From: Streptomyces mobaraensis NBRC 13819 = DSM 40847
GTDB taxonomy: Bacteria; Actinomycetota; Actinomycetes; Streptomycetales; Streptomycetaceae
Direction: 5' to 3'
NCBI RefSeq assembly: GCF_017916255.1
Contig: NZ_CP072827.1
Span: 2,356,001-2,420,000, forward strand
Length of the DNA: 64,000 bases
Shown here: in pieces, positions 1 through 10,243 of the stretch
How the letters are laid out: the number at the start of each line of letters is the position of its first letter
How positions within the stretch are numbered: position 1 is the first letter of the stretch
Notes under the pieces: generated by a model
Told to the model about the DNA's origin: nothing
Seen by the model: the letters and a program-made list of their open reading frames with translations, nothing else
Databases searched by the model: none
Position numbers and translations under genes: made by a program

Positions 1-114
1 GTCCGCGCCGGTGGTGGTGCGGGCGTCCCAGCCCAGACCGACCACGATGGCGGTCAGGTTCGGCGCGTGCTTGGAGAGGGAGACATTGCCTCCCTTGGCG
101 AGCGTGACACCCAT
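1..114 (-). CDS. TerD family protein, 5' part only (runs off the window edge)
   Basis: The visible 38 codons begin [15 protein letters not shown] and continue with an [11 protein letters not shown] motif, which is the standard N-terminus of the TerD/CABP1 family of calcium-binding stress proteins associated with tellurite resistance. The product is nearly identical over this stretch to the complete TerD protein encoded just upstream at 259-834, so the two are tandem paralogues. The rest of the gene lies before base 1, so length and completeness cannot be judged. The ATG is preceded on the minus strand by a GGGGAGGAACAGGACC stretch, a good ribosome binding site. A strong hairpin separates it from its paralogue, so it is probably transcribed separately. 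Confidence 0.85.
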   Translation of the reverse strand, partial: MGVTLAKGGNVSLSKHAPNLTAIVVGLGWDARTTTGAD

Positions 115-157
115 GGTCCTGTTCCTCCCCGAGTTGAACGTAGGTCGCCGCGCACGT

Positions 158-218
158 CCGGCGCCGTACTCCCGGACTGCCCAGTACGGGCTGCCTGAAC
201 ACGGGAGTACGGCGCCGG
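158..218 (-). terminator. 17-bp perfect inverted repeat between the two terD genes
   Basis: Bases 158-174 (CCGGCGCCGTACTCCCG) are the exact reverse complement of bases 202-218, with a 27-nt loop that itself can form a small GCCC/GGGC stem. The hairpin begins 41 bp beyond the stop codon of the terD gene at 259-834 and ends 44 bp before the start of the next terD gene. The placement fits a factor-independent terminator for the upstream gene, although there is no U-tract and the loop is unusually long. It could equally act as an operator or processing site. Confidence 0.55.
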
Positions 219-258
219 AGGTGAGCCGCTGTGGCCGCTTGGGCGGCCGTGCCGTCGG

Positions 259-834
259 TCAGACGTTGACGCCGAAGTCCTGCGCGATGCCGCGCAGGCC
301 CGAGGCGTAACCCTGGCCGATGGCGCGGAACTTCCACTCCGCACCGTTGCGGTACAGCTCGCCGAAGACCATGGCGGTCTCGGTCGAGGCGTCCTCGCTC
401 AGGTCGTAGCGGGCCAGCTCGGTGTTGTCGGCCTGGTTGACGACGCGGATGTACGCGTTCCGCACCTGGCCGAAGCTCTGCTGGCGGCTCTCGGCGTCGT
501 AGATGGACACCGGGAACACGATCTTGTGCACATCGGCGGGGACGGCGGCCAGGTTGACCTTGATGACCTCGTCGTCGCCCTCGCCCTCACCGGTCAGGTT
601 GTCACCGGTGTGCTCGACCGAACCGTCGGGGCTCTTCAGGTTGTTGAAGAACACGAAGTTCTGGTCGTTGGCGACCTTGCCCTGGTCGTTGGTGAGCAGC
701 GCACTGGCGTCCAGGTCGAAATCCGTACCGGTGGTGGTACGGGCGTCCCAGCCGAGACCGACGATGACCGCGGTCAGGTTCGGGGCTGCCTTGGTCAGCG
801 AGACGTTGCCGCCCTTGCTGAGACTGACTCCCAC
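259..834 (-). CDS. terD: TerD family tellurium resistance / stress protein
   Basis: This 191-aa protein is full length for the TerD family. It starts [15 protein letters not shown] and carries the family signatures: [14 protein letters not shown] near residue 25, FDLDASALL near 39-47 and a [12 protein letters not shown] loop near 78-89 whose acidic residues are typical calcium ligands. The later [22 protein letters not shown] stretch is also characteristic. TerD proteins are cytoplasmic calcium-binding beta-sandwich proteins linked to tellurite and envelope stress and, in Streptomyces, to differentiation; the biochemical role is not settled. The minus-strand ATG at 834 follows a GAGGACTCGTGG leader. 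A sigma-70-like promoter is visible about 80 bp upstream. Confidence 0.93.
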   Translation of the reverse strand: MGVSLSKGGNVSLTKAAPNLTAVIVGLGWDARTTTGTDFDLDASALLTNDQGKVANDQNFVFFNNLKSPDGSVEHTGDNLTGEGEGDDEVIKVNLAAVPADVHKIVFPVSIYDAESRQQSFGQVRNAYIRVVNQADNTELARYDLSEDASTETAMVFGELYRNGAEWKFRAIGQGYASGLRGIAQDFGVNV

Positions 835-911
835 GAGTCCTCCATTGGTTCGAGGGGCCCGGCCGGCCGGCCCTGCCCCCGGTTGTGCGATGGCATCCGG
901 TGAACGTGTGG

Positions 912-940
912 ATCCTAGTGACCGGTTCCCACCGATTACA
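912..940 (-). promoter_or_regulatory. Candidate promoter of terD
   Basis: On the minus strand a TGTAAT hexamer (935-940) is followed after 17 bp by TAGGAT (912-917), a good Streptomyces vegetative -35/-10 pair. It would give a leader of about 70 nt before the ATG at 834. This is by-eye consensus matching only. Confidence 0.4.
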
Positions 941-949
941 GGGTCTTGT

Positions 950-1408
950 TCAGAGTGCGGCCAGTTCCCGGGTGTACTCGTTCAGGTCGCGCGCGTCGGG
1001 CAGTCCGTTGACGATCGTCCAGCGGACGACACCCTGCTTGTCGATGATGAAGGTGCCGCGCAGCGCGCAGCCCTTCTCCTCGTCGAAGACGCCGTAGGCG
1101 CGGCTGACCTCGCCGTGCGGCCAGAAGTCGGAGAGCAGCGGGTAGTCGAGCTTCTCCTGCTCGGCGAAGACGCGCAGCGAGAACGGCGCGTCGTTGGAGA
1201 CGGCGAGCAGCTGGACGTCGTCGTTGACGAAGTGCGGCAGCTCGTCGCGGAGGGCGCAGAGCTCGCCGGTGCAGACGCCGGTGAAGGCGAACGGGTAGAA
1301 GAGCAGGACGACGTTCTTCTCGCCGCGGAAGTCGGAGAGGCGGACGGTCTCGCCGTGCTGGTTCTTCAGCGCGAAGTCCGGGGCCTCGGTGCCGACGTCG
1401 ATCGCCAT
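950..1408 (-). CDS. AhpE-type peroxiredoxin
   Basis: This 152-aa thioredoxin-fold peroxidase has the hallmark [13 protein letters not shown] motif. Cys46 is the expected peroxidatic cysteine, with a second cysteine at 51 in the same helix and a Thr three residues before the nucleophile. The sequence most resembles the mycobacterial one-Cys AhpE group, which reduces hydroperoxides and peroxynitrite in the cytosol using mycothiol or mycoredoxin. The start ATG at 1408 has a GAGAGAGGGATGCGACC leader. It lies between terD and a DUF3052 gene on the same strand. The 152-bp gap to the DUF3052 gene contains a terminator, so the peroxiredoxin probably has its own promoter. Confidence 0.92.
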   Translation of the reverse strand: MAIDVGTEAPDFALKNQHGETVRLSDFRGEKNVVLLFYPFAFTGVCTGELCALRDELPHFVNDDVQLLAVSNDAPFSLRVFAEQEKLDYPLLSDFWPHGEVSRAYGVFDEEKGCALRGTFIIDKQGVVRWTIVNGLPDARDLNEYTRELAAL

Positions 1409-1516
1409 GGTCGCATCCCTCTCTCGGCGGGCCGGCCCGGGGCCCGCGGGTGCGCGGCCCCGCCGCCGGCGCGGGTAGGCGGCCAGTCTGTCACTGCCGT
1501 CCCGGGGGAACGCACG

Positions 1517-1546
1517 GCGCCCCCGGCAGCGGGCTGCCGGGGGCGC
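1517..1546 (-). terminator. GC-rich hairpin downstream of the DUF3052 gene
   Basis: GCGCCCCCGGCA (1517-1528) pairs perfectly with TGCCGGGGGCGC (1535-1546) across a 6-nt loop. It starts 14 bp past the stop codon of the minus-strand gene at 1561. There is no U-tract, as is common for Streptomyces terminators. Confidence 0.6.
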
Positions 1547-1560
1547 GGTGGGGCTCGGTG

Positions 1561-1989
1561 CTAGCGCTTGGACTTGGGCGCGCTCAGGCGCGTGCCGCTC
1601 CAGTCCTTGGCCACGCTGATGCTCTTGGTCTGGGAGAGACCGGCGGTCTGCGAGGCGTCCTGGATGTCGCTGGGCTCGATGTAGCCGTCCCGCCCGGTCT
1701 TGGGCGTCAGCAGCCAGATGTCGCCGCCCTCGTCGAGCAGACCGATGGCATCCACCAGCGCGTCCGTGAGGTCTCCGTCCTCATCCCGGAACCACAGCAG
1801 GACGACGTCGGCCACGTCGTCGTAGTCCTCGTCCACGAGGTCCTGGCCGATGAGGGACTCGATACCTTCACGGAGATCGTGGTCGACGTCGTCGTCGTAA
1901 CCGATCTCCTGGACCACCTGTCCGGGCTCGAAACCCAGCCTTCCGGCGGGGTTGGTCCGCTCCTCCGCGTGGTCCGCGGTCGCGCTCAC
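1561..1989 (-). CDS. DUF3052 domain-containing protein
   Basis: This is an acidic 142-aa protein with the layout of the actinobacterial DUF3052 family: an [22 protein letters not shown] segment near residue 16, several conserved acidic stretches ([20 protein letters not shown]) and a C-terminal ETA-like [10 protein letters not shown]. No catalytic motif is recognisable and the function is unknown. The GTG start at 1989 is chosen because AGGAGG lies 6 nt upstream on the minus strand; the reading frame is open further upstream but without a ribosome binding site. The gene is conserved next to the pyruvate dehydrogenase E1 gene in Streptomyces and is divergent from it here. Confidence 0.85.
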   Translation of the reverse strand: MSATADHAEERTNPAGRLGFEPGQVVQEIGYDDDVDHDLREGIESLIGQDLVDEDYDDVADVVLLWFRDEDGDLTDALVDAIGLLDEGGDIWLLTPKTGRDGYIEPSDIQDASQTAGLSQTKSISVAKDWSGTRLSAPKSKR

Positions 1990-2459
1990 GGATTGCCTCC
2001 TGTCATCTTTCGAGAATGCTGTTGTGCCTCCCGCGTACGCGAGGCATTGGGCGTAGTCCACACGTGCCGGACGGATCGCGCAAGTACCCGCTCAGCGATC
2101 CCTCCCAAACGTTGACGTCTTGTGGCAACTCCCACCATGAGGCAGCAGCGGGGAGTGATTCACACCACAGCGTTGCGCCGGGTTTGCGAAGTTACTCCCT
2201 GGGATTGCGGCGGTCGGGGCCGAACGGCCGTACGCGAGGGACCCCCATAGGGGGCGTATGGTTGCGATTTGGCCGCCGCGTGGCGGCCACCCTCCGACGC
2301 TTCGTCTACCGAGTGGTGGTTACCGCCCAGTAGAGATGACGTTTCCGTCGCAGCGGTCCACGATGGGAGCCGGCGCGACATAAGCGAAGACAGTATGTGA
2401 CCCCGTGCGCCGCAACGATGCGTGCAGAGCACGACACACCCGAACAGCGAAGGAACAGC
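1990..2459. other. Divergent intergenic region between the DUF3052 gene and aceE
   Basis: These 470 bases contain no credible gene. They hold a hairpin at 2026-2044 (GCCTC...GAGGC around CGCG-TA-CGCG) in the DUF3052 leader and a small stem-loop around 2250-2265 (CCCCC-ATA-GGGGG). Just upstream of aceE there is an ACATA...TATGT inverted pair near 2378-2398. The aceE promoter must lie here, but I cannot pick a convincing -35/-10 pair. Confidence 0.5.
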
Positions 2460-5192
<2,733 letters not shown>

Positions 5193-5216
5193 GCGCCGTC
5201 CGTCAGGACAGGTGAA

Positions 5217-5250
5217 GGGGCCCCGGCCGGTGAGAACCGGCCGGGGCCCC
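5217..5250. terminator. Bidirectional terminator between aceE and the MFS gene
   Basis: GGGGCCCCGGCCGG (5217-5230) pairs exactly with CCGGCCGGGGCCCC (5237-5250) around a TGAGAA loop. It is followed by TTC on the plus strand and sits between two convergent genes, 24 bp after the aceE stop and 43 bp before the end of the minus-strand transporter gene. Confidence 0.85.
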
Positions 5251-5293
5251 TTCGCTCGTTCGGGCTATTCGCGCGGACGGGAGCGCACGGCGG

Positions 5294-6889
5294 TCAGATG
5301 TGCGCGGCGCCCTGGGCGGCCTCGGCGTTCTCGCCGCGCCGGGTGAGCAGGGCGAGCAGCGCGGCGGCGACGGCGACGCAGCCGGCGACGACGAACGAGA
5401 TGCTCATCCCGGAGACGAAGGTCTCGTGCGCGGCCCCGGTGATCTTCGCGGCGACCTCCGGCGGGGTGCCCTTGGGCACCGGCGGGACGCCGACCTCGAC
5501 CACGGCGGAGGCCGCGTCCTTCTGTTCCTTCGTCAGCGGCGGCAGACCGGCGTCGGCCCACTTCTCCGGCAGCTTGTGCCCGACGCGCGAGGCCATGACG
5601 GCACCCAGGACGGCCGTGCCCAGGGTGCCGCCGACCTGCATCGAGCCCTGCTGGAGGCCGCCGGCCAGGCCCGCGTGCTCCAGGGGCGCGTTGCCCACGA
5701 TCACCTCGGTGGCGCCGACCATGACCGGGGCCAGGCCGATGCCGAAGAGGGCGAACCAGACGGACATCAGGCCGGTGCCGGAGTCCACCTTCAGGGCGGA
5801 CATCCCGAAGCAGGCCACGGCGGTGCACACCATGCCCACGAACAGCGGGATCCGGGGCCCGATCCGCCCGATCAGCGCACCGGCCGCCGGCGACGCGACG
5901 ATCATCATCCCGGTCAGCGGCAACAGGTGCAGGCCCGCGTCCACCGGCGTCATCCCGTGCACGTTCTGCAGGTAGAAGGTGACGTAGAAGAGACCGCCCA
6001 TGAAGGAGAAGGCCATCAGGACCATCAGGGCGGCACCGGCGGAGAACGGCACGGACCGGAACAGCTTCATCGGCAGCAGGGGTTCGCGGACCCGGTTCTG
6101 CCAGAGGACGAAGACGACGAAGCCCAGCAGCGCCGCCCCCAGGAAGATCAGCGTCTTGGCGTCGCCCCACTGCCACTTGGGCGCCTTGATCAGGGCCCAG
6201 ACGAGGCAGAACATCGCGCCGGAGAGCAGCGCGATGCCGAGGAAGTCGAAGGAGCGGGGGGCGTTCTCGGCCCGGTGGTCCTTGAGGATGATCAGCCCCA
6301 GAACCAGTCCGAGCGCGCCCACCGGCACGTTGATGAAGAAGACGGACTGCCAGTTCACGTGCTCGACCAGCAGCCCGCCGACGATCGGCCCGCCCGCGGT
6401 GGACGCGCCGATGACCATGCCCCAGAGGCCGATGGCCATGTTGAGCTTGTCGGACGGGAAGGTCGCCCGCAGCATGCCGAGCGCGGCCGGCATCAGCAGC
6501 GCGCCGCAGAGGCCCTGGAGCACCCGGAAGGCGACGACCATCGACACGCTTCCGGACAGGGCGATGAGTCCCGAGGCGGCGGCGAATCCGGTGGTACCGA
6601 TGAGGAAGATCAGGCGGTGCCCGAAGCGGTCGCCCAGCTTTCCGGCCGTGATCAGCGCGACCGCGAGGGCGAGGAGGTAGGCGTTGGTGATCCATTGGAC
6701 GTCGGCGAGCGAAGCGTCCAGGTCCTTCTGGATGGCCGGGTTGGCGATGGCGACGATCGTGCCGTCGAGCGCGACCATCATCACGCCTATCGCGACCGTC
6801 ACAAGAGTCAGCCAGGGATGTCCCCGCAGTCCACTCCGGGGCCCGAGGTCCGGCGGCGTCGCGTCCGCGACGGTGGTCTGAGACGTCAT
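5294..6889 (-). CDS. MFS drug-efflux transporter, DHA2 (EmrB/QacA) family
   Basis: This 531-aa protein has the 14-helix layout of DHA2 proton-antiport efflux pumps. The first helix reads VTVAIGVMMVALDGTIVAIANP and contains the family motif D1 (LDxTIVNVALP-like). Motif A follows as GKLGDRFGHR near residue 87, and motif C-like GPIVGGLLVEHVNW near 165. A long periplasmic loop is predicted near 455-490. It shares its intergenic region with a divergent TetR repressor gene, the classic arrangement of a repressor-controlled multidrug exporter; the substrate cannot be read from sequence. A CATAAT hexamer lies 8 nt before the ATG and there is no Shine-Dalgarno sequence, so the transcript is probably leaderless. 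Confidence 0.9.
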   Translation of the reverse strand: MTSQTTVADATPPDLGPRSGLRGHPWLTLVTVAIGVMMVALDGTIVAIANPAIQKDLDASLADVQWITNAYLLALAVALITAGKLGDRFGHRLIFLIGTTGFAAASGLIALSGSVSMVVAFRVLQGLCGALLMPAALGMLRATFPSDKLNMAIGLWGMVIGASTAGGPIVGGLLVEHVNWQSVFFINVPVGALGLVLGLIILKDHRAENAPRSFDFLGIALLSGAMFCLVWALIKAPKWQWGDAKTLIFLGAALLGFVVFVLWQNRVREPLLPMKLFRSVPFSAGAALMVLMAFSFMGGLFYVTFYLQNVHGMTPVDAGLHLLPLTGMMIVASPAAGALIGRIGPRIPLFVGMVCTAVACFGMSALKVDSGTGLMSVWFALFGIGLAPVMVGATEVIVGNAPLEHAGLAGGLQQGSMQVGGTLGTAVLGAVMASRVGHKLPEKWADAGLPPLTKEQKDAASAVVEVGVPPVPKGTPPEVAAKITGAAHETFVSGMSISFVVAGCVAVAAALLALLTRRGENAEAAQGAAHI

Positions 6890-6897
6890 ACACCGAG

Positions 6898-6957
6898 ATT
6901 ATGGCAGGTGCTGACAATTGACAAACAGCACCATGAGTCGTTATCTGACAACTTGTC
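6898..6957. promoter_or_regulatory. Shared promoter/operator region of the MFS-TetR pair
   Basis: Two inverted repeats are visible: GGTGCTG / CAGCACC (6907-6913 and 6926-6932, 12-nt spacer) and the compact palindrome GACAACTTGTC (6947-6957). The first lies directly beside CATAAT (6898-6903, minus strand), the likely -10 of the exporter gene. A TTGACA hexamer occurs at 6918-6923 on the plus strand. The placement suggests that the TetR protein encoded at 7006 blocks both promoters. The binding itself is inferred. Confidence 0.55.
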
Positions 6958-7005
6958 CAGAGCACTATTCTGACCAGCGGAAACACCGAGCAGAGGCAGG
7001 GATCC

Positions 7006-7692
7006 ATGCAGGCGATCGACGGCGTGGCGGAGCGTGAGGCGCTCCCCGGACTGCGGGAACGCAAGAAGCAGCGGACACGGAACGCCCTCACCCGGCACGC
7101 CCTGGAGCTGTTCGCCCGCCAGGGGTACGACGGCACCACCGTCGACGAGATCGCCGAGGCCGCCGACGTCTCCCAGCGCACCTTCTTCCGCTACTTCGCC
7201 AACAAGGAGGAGGTCGCGCTCGCCCTCCAGGAGGTCGAGGAGGCCGTCGCGCTCGCCGCCCTGGCGAACCGCCCGCCGGAGGAACCACCGCTCACGGCGA
7301 TGTGCCGGGCGGCCATGGCCACCTGGGACGCGATGGGTCCCGCCATCGTGGCCGTCGTCCCGCTCGAACTGCACCTGGCCACCCAGCGCATGATCGAGTC
7401 GACCCCGCAGCTGCTGGCCGCCCGGCTGCGCCGCCTCGGCCACTTCGAGGACCGGCTGGCGGCCGAGATCGCCCGCCGCGAGGGCGTCGACCTGGCCGCC
7501 GACCCGCGGCCGCGGGTCCTGGTGGCCGCGTGCAGCGGGGTGCTGCGGGCCGCGTCGCGGGTCTGGGGCGAGAAGGAGGACGGCGACCTGGACGATCTGC
7601 TCCGCCTGGTCACGGACTACCTCGGACTGCTCGGCCCGGCCCTGACCGGCACCTGGCGGAACCCCGCGGAGGCCGGGCCGGACCCCAGGTGA
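7006..7692 (+). CDS. TetR/AcrR family transcriptional regulator
   Basis: The N-terminus carries a canonical TetR helix-turn-helix: RERKKQRTRNALTRHALELF, then GTTVDEIAEAADVSQRTFFRYF, then a NKEEV segment (about residues 22-72). The remaining 150 residues are the variable ligand-binding domain. At 228 aa the length is normal for the family. It is divergent from the EmrB/QacA-type exporter gene and probably represses both genes through the palindromes between them; the inducer is unknown. The ATG at 7006 is preceded by GAGGCAGGG. The 3' end overlaps one copy of a 23-bp tandem duplication. Confidence 0.9.
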   Translation: MQAIDGVAEREALPGLRERKKQRTRNALTRHALELFARQGYDGTTVDEIAEAADVSQRTFFRYFANKEEVALALQEVEEAVALAALANRPPEEPPLTAMCRAAMATWDAMGPAIVAVVPLELHLATQRMIESTPQLLAARLRRLGHFEDRLAAEIARREGVDLAADPRPRVLVAACSGVLRAASRVWGEKEDGDLDDLLRLVTDYLGLLGPALTGTWRNPAEAGPDPR

Positions 7693-7722
7693 CCGACGGA
7701 ACGGACGCCAGGTGACCGACGG
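7685..7722 (+). repeat. Tandem duplication spanning the tetR stop codon
   Basis: CCAGGTGACCGACGG occurs at 7685-7699 and again at 7708-7722 as part of a 23-bp tandem unit. The first copy contains the TGA stop of the TetR gene. It looks like a slipped-strand duplication of the gene's 3' end, with no obvious function. Confidence 0.6.
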
Positions 7723-7845
7723 GCCGTCAGCTCGCGGCGAGGCCGAGTGAGGCAACGCACGTATGTCCAGCGTCACTCGCGATCAAACGTGAACCGCGTC
7801 ACTGTCTTGGCGCAGGCGCCGTCCCGTCTCCTAGGGTGGTCCGCG

Positions 7846-9075
7846 GTGACTTCCTTCCCGGAGCTCGGCTCTCCCTCCTCGCCGTGGACGAACACGGCCA
7901 CGGTCTGGCGCGCGCTGCTCGCGCTCACCGTGGTCTTCGTCATGCTCGCCACGACCGGCTGGACCGCCGTCCGCGGCCGCGGCGCGACGGCCGACCCACG
8001 CCGCGCGGCACTGACCGCCTGGCTGCACGGCAGCGTCGCCGGGCACCCGCTCCCGTCCCCCTACGCGGACCCGGGCGTGCTCGGACGCTTCTTCGCCTCG
8101 CTCCCCGGCGCCGACCGCACCCGGCTCGCCGACCGCTACCCCCTCGTCGTCGGCAACCTCAACGGCGCCCCGCTGTCCCTCCGCTACCGCGCCAACCGGA
8201 CGGCGCTCGCCCAGGCCCGTACGGTCGAGGAGCACCGCACCCACGACAGCGGCCTCACCCCGGCCGGCCGCTACGAGGCCAAGCGGCGCATGCACCGCTT
8301 CGACTCGCTGCTCTCCCACGACCGGCAGATCCTCGCCTTCGACCCGGGCGGCACCGGACGGGTCGCGGAGGTCCTCGGCGACCTCGAACGCGCCGAGCGG
8401 GTCTCCGTCGTCGTGCCCGGTGTCGATACGAACGTCCTCACGTTCGAGAAGAGCGGACGTCCGTACGCCGCCCCCGCCGGGATGGCCGACGCCCTCTACA
8501 CCAGCGAGCGCAGCATCCGCCCCGCCGCCCGCACCGCCGTCATCGCCTGGGCCGACTACACCTCGCCCGCCGGCGTGGGGGTGGACGCGGCCACCGGCAA
8601 GCTCGCCGCCGAAGGCGCGCTGCGGCTCCGCGCCCTGGTGCGCGGACTGCCCGGCGGCTCCTCCGTCTCCCTCTTCTGCCACAGCTACGGCTCGGTGGTG
8701 TGCGGCGTCGCCGCCCGCGACCTCGACCCCCGGGTCACCGACATCGCCGTCGCCGGCAGCCCCGGCATGCGTGCCCGGCACGTCTCCGACCTGCACACCA
8801 GCGCCCGGATATGGGCCATGCGCGACGCCGACGACTGGATCAGGGACGTCCCGCACCTGGAGGTCGGCGGCCTCGGCCACGGGGCCGACCCCGTCTCCTC
8901 CGCCTTCGGCGCCCGCCTGCTCTCCGCCGCGGACGCCGACGGGCACGCCGGCTACTTCGAACCCGGCACCGTCAGCCTCGCCAACTTCGCCCGCCTCGGC
9001 ACCGGGGACACCGGCGGAATCCGCTGCTCCCCCTCCGACACCGACTGCGCCGTCGGCACCACCGTCCCCCGCTGA
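7846..9075 (+). CDS. Membrane-anchored alpha/beta hydrolase, DUF1023 family
   Basis: This 409-aa protein has one hydrophobic segment near residues 22-40 (ALLALTVVFVMLATTGW), then a long extracytoplasmic region. The C-terminal half has the DUF1023 alpha/beta-hydrolase core: VVPGVDTN near 188-195 and the nucleophile elbow CHSYG at 278-282 with Ser280, followed by VAGSPG near 326. Substrate is unknown; relatives are annotated only as predicted esterases or peptidases. The GTG at 7846 is chosen over upstream starts because TAGGGT (7832-7837) sits 8 nt before it, the spacing expected of a leaderless transcript. No Shine-Dalgarno sequence is present. Confidence 0.8.
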   Translation: MTSFPELGSPSSPWTNTATVWRALLALTVVFVMLATTGWTAVRGRGATADPRRAALTAWLHGSVAGHPLPSPYADPGVLGRFFASLPGADRTRLADRYPLVVGNLNGAPLSLRYRANRTALAQARTVEEHRTHDSGLTPAGRYEAKRRMHRFDSLLSHDRQILAFDPGGTGRVAEVLGDLERAERVSVVVPGVDTNVLTFEKSGRPYAAPAGMADALYTSERSIRPAARTAVIAWADYTSPAGVGVDAATGKLAAEGALRLRALVRGLPGGSSVSLFCHSYGSVVCGVAARDLDPRVTDIAVAGSPGMRARHVSDLHTSARIWAMRDADDWIRDVPHLEVGGLGHGADPVSSAFGARLLSAADADGHAGYFEPGTVSLANFARLGTGDTGGIRCSPSDTDCAVGTTVPR

Positions 9076-9137
9076 CGCATGACGCGCGTAGCTCCGGAGG
9101 GGGGACGCACGGGCGGGCGCCGCATACGATGACCCGC

Positions 9138-10007
9138 ATGGGTGATGTGCTGGCCGGTTTCCACACCGTCTGGGAGTTCGACACCGACTCCGTGCTCATC
9201 CGCTTCGAACGGGGGATCCGGACACCGAAGCTGCTCCAGGCGCTCGGTGAACGGCGCATCCCCTACGAGGCGCTCGCGGCGGTCGAACAGGGTCCCGGCA
9301 GACGCGGCACGGTGGTGCTGCGCGCCGTGCCCCGGCCCGGCGCCGATCCGCTGATGGACGCCGCCGACGGCCAGCTCAAGGAAGGCACCGACCCCTACCG
9401 GCTGGTCCTCCCCGCCGAGCGGGCCACCCTCGCCGAGTACTACGCCGACGAGATACGCAGCCGGCTCGGCCCCGACGCGGCCGAGCCCGCGGAACGCCCG
9501 CTCGTCGTCGCCCCCGAGCCGCCGCGCTCCTTCAAGGCGTACGACGGCCGGGCCACCTTCGACGGCCGGACCGTCGCCTTCCGCTGGTTCTGGTCCGGCG
9601 CGACCTCCGCCAAATGGAAGGCCGGCGACCAGCGCTTCGCCGTCGGCGAACTCGCCGACGTCCAATGGCGCTCCCCCGACCTCATGGGCGGCCACCTCCG
9701 CCTCGTCCTCCGCGACCCGGAACGGCCCGCGCCCGGCCAGGCGGATCAGGATCCGGCGTCGGTGGTGTTCGGGATGGGGTACGGGCCGGTGCACGAGTCA
9801 CTGCCGTTCGCGGCGGCGGTGCTGCAGTCGGTGCGGGCGTCGTCGCCCGTGCCGGTGGCGCCGCCTCCGTCCGCGTCCCCCGCCGCGCGGCCGGATCCCG
9901 GCGCGATCGCGGATCGGATCCGGCACCTCGGGGATCTGCATTCGGCGGGGTTGCTGACGGATGACGAATTCAGCGCGAAGAAGGCGGAGTTGCTGGCGGA
10001 GCTTTAG
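9138..10007 (+). CDS. DUF4429 domain protein with C-terminal SHOCT domain
   Basis: This 289-aa protein is cytoplasmic by composition. It contains two DUF4429 units, one starting MGDVLAGFHTVWEFD and a second near residue 130 starting FKAYDGRATFDGRTVAF. Each ends in a short beta-rich segment that predicts effects on how the protein is oligomerised. A proline-rich linker leads to a SHOCT domain (IRHLGDLHSAGLLTDDEF) in the last 32 residues, a short oligomerisation module found at the C-termini of many otherwise unrelated proteins. The biological role is unknown. ATG 9138 is preferred over ATG 9129 because TACGAT (9125-9130) lies 7 nt upstream, a leaderless pattern. A nested-hairpin repeat begins about 25 bp past the stop. 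Confidence 0.8.
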   Translation: MGDVLAGFHTVWEFDTDSVLIRFERGIRTPKLLQALGERRIPYEALAAVEQGPGRRGTVVLRAVPRPGADPLMDAADGQLKEGTDPYRLVLPAERATLAEYYADEIRSRLGPDAAEPAERPLVVAPEPPRSFKAYDGRATFDGRTVAFRWFWSGATSAKWKAGDQRFAVGELADVQWRSPDLMGGHLRLVLRDPERPAPGQADQDPASVVFGMGYGPVHESLPFAAAVLQSVRASSPVPVAPPPSASPAARPDPGAIADRIRHLGDLHSAGLLTDDEFSAKKAELLAEL

Positions 10008-10031
10008 CCCTCCGGGCGGGGGTTTCCCGGC

Positions 10032-10196
10032 GAGAACCGCGCTCCGCGCGGTTGTCCTCAAACGCCGGACAGGCTGATTCGTGCTCGAGCTGGCACTTTC
10101 AGCCCGTCCGGCGTTTGAGGACGAGCGGCGAAGCCGCGACAAGCGGGGTCTGGGGCGGCAGCCCCAGGAAACGGCGAAAGGGTGGGACCGGGGCAC
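10032..10196 (-). repeat. Nested-hairpin intergenic element, copy A (inverted, one end clipped)
   Basis: The core is a 23-bp inverted repeat (10054-10076 and 10100-10122, one mismatch) that starts GTCCTCAAACGCC and ends GGCGTTTGAGGAC, with a 23-nt loop instead of the 5 nt of copies B and C. To its right are the side hairpins GCGGCGAAGCCGC and CTGGGGCGGCAGCCCCAG and then the terminal arm ending GGACCGGGGCAC. To its left is only the ACCGCGCTCCGCGCGGT hairpin, so the other terminal arm is missing. Relative to copies B and C it is in reverse orientation. It fills the gap between the DUF4429 gene and the histidine kinase gene. Confidence 0.9.
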
Positions 10197-10243
10197 CAGC
10201 CCGCCGCAGGCGCCGCCGCCCCGCCCCGTACTCTGGGCAAGCC

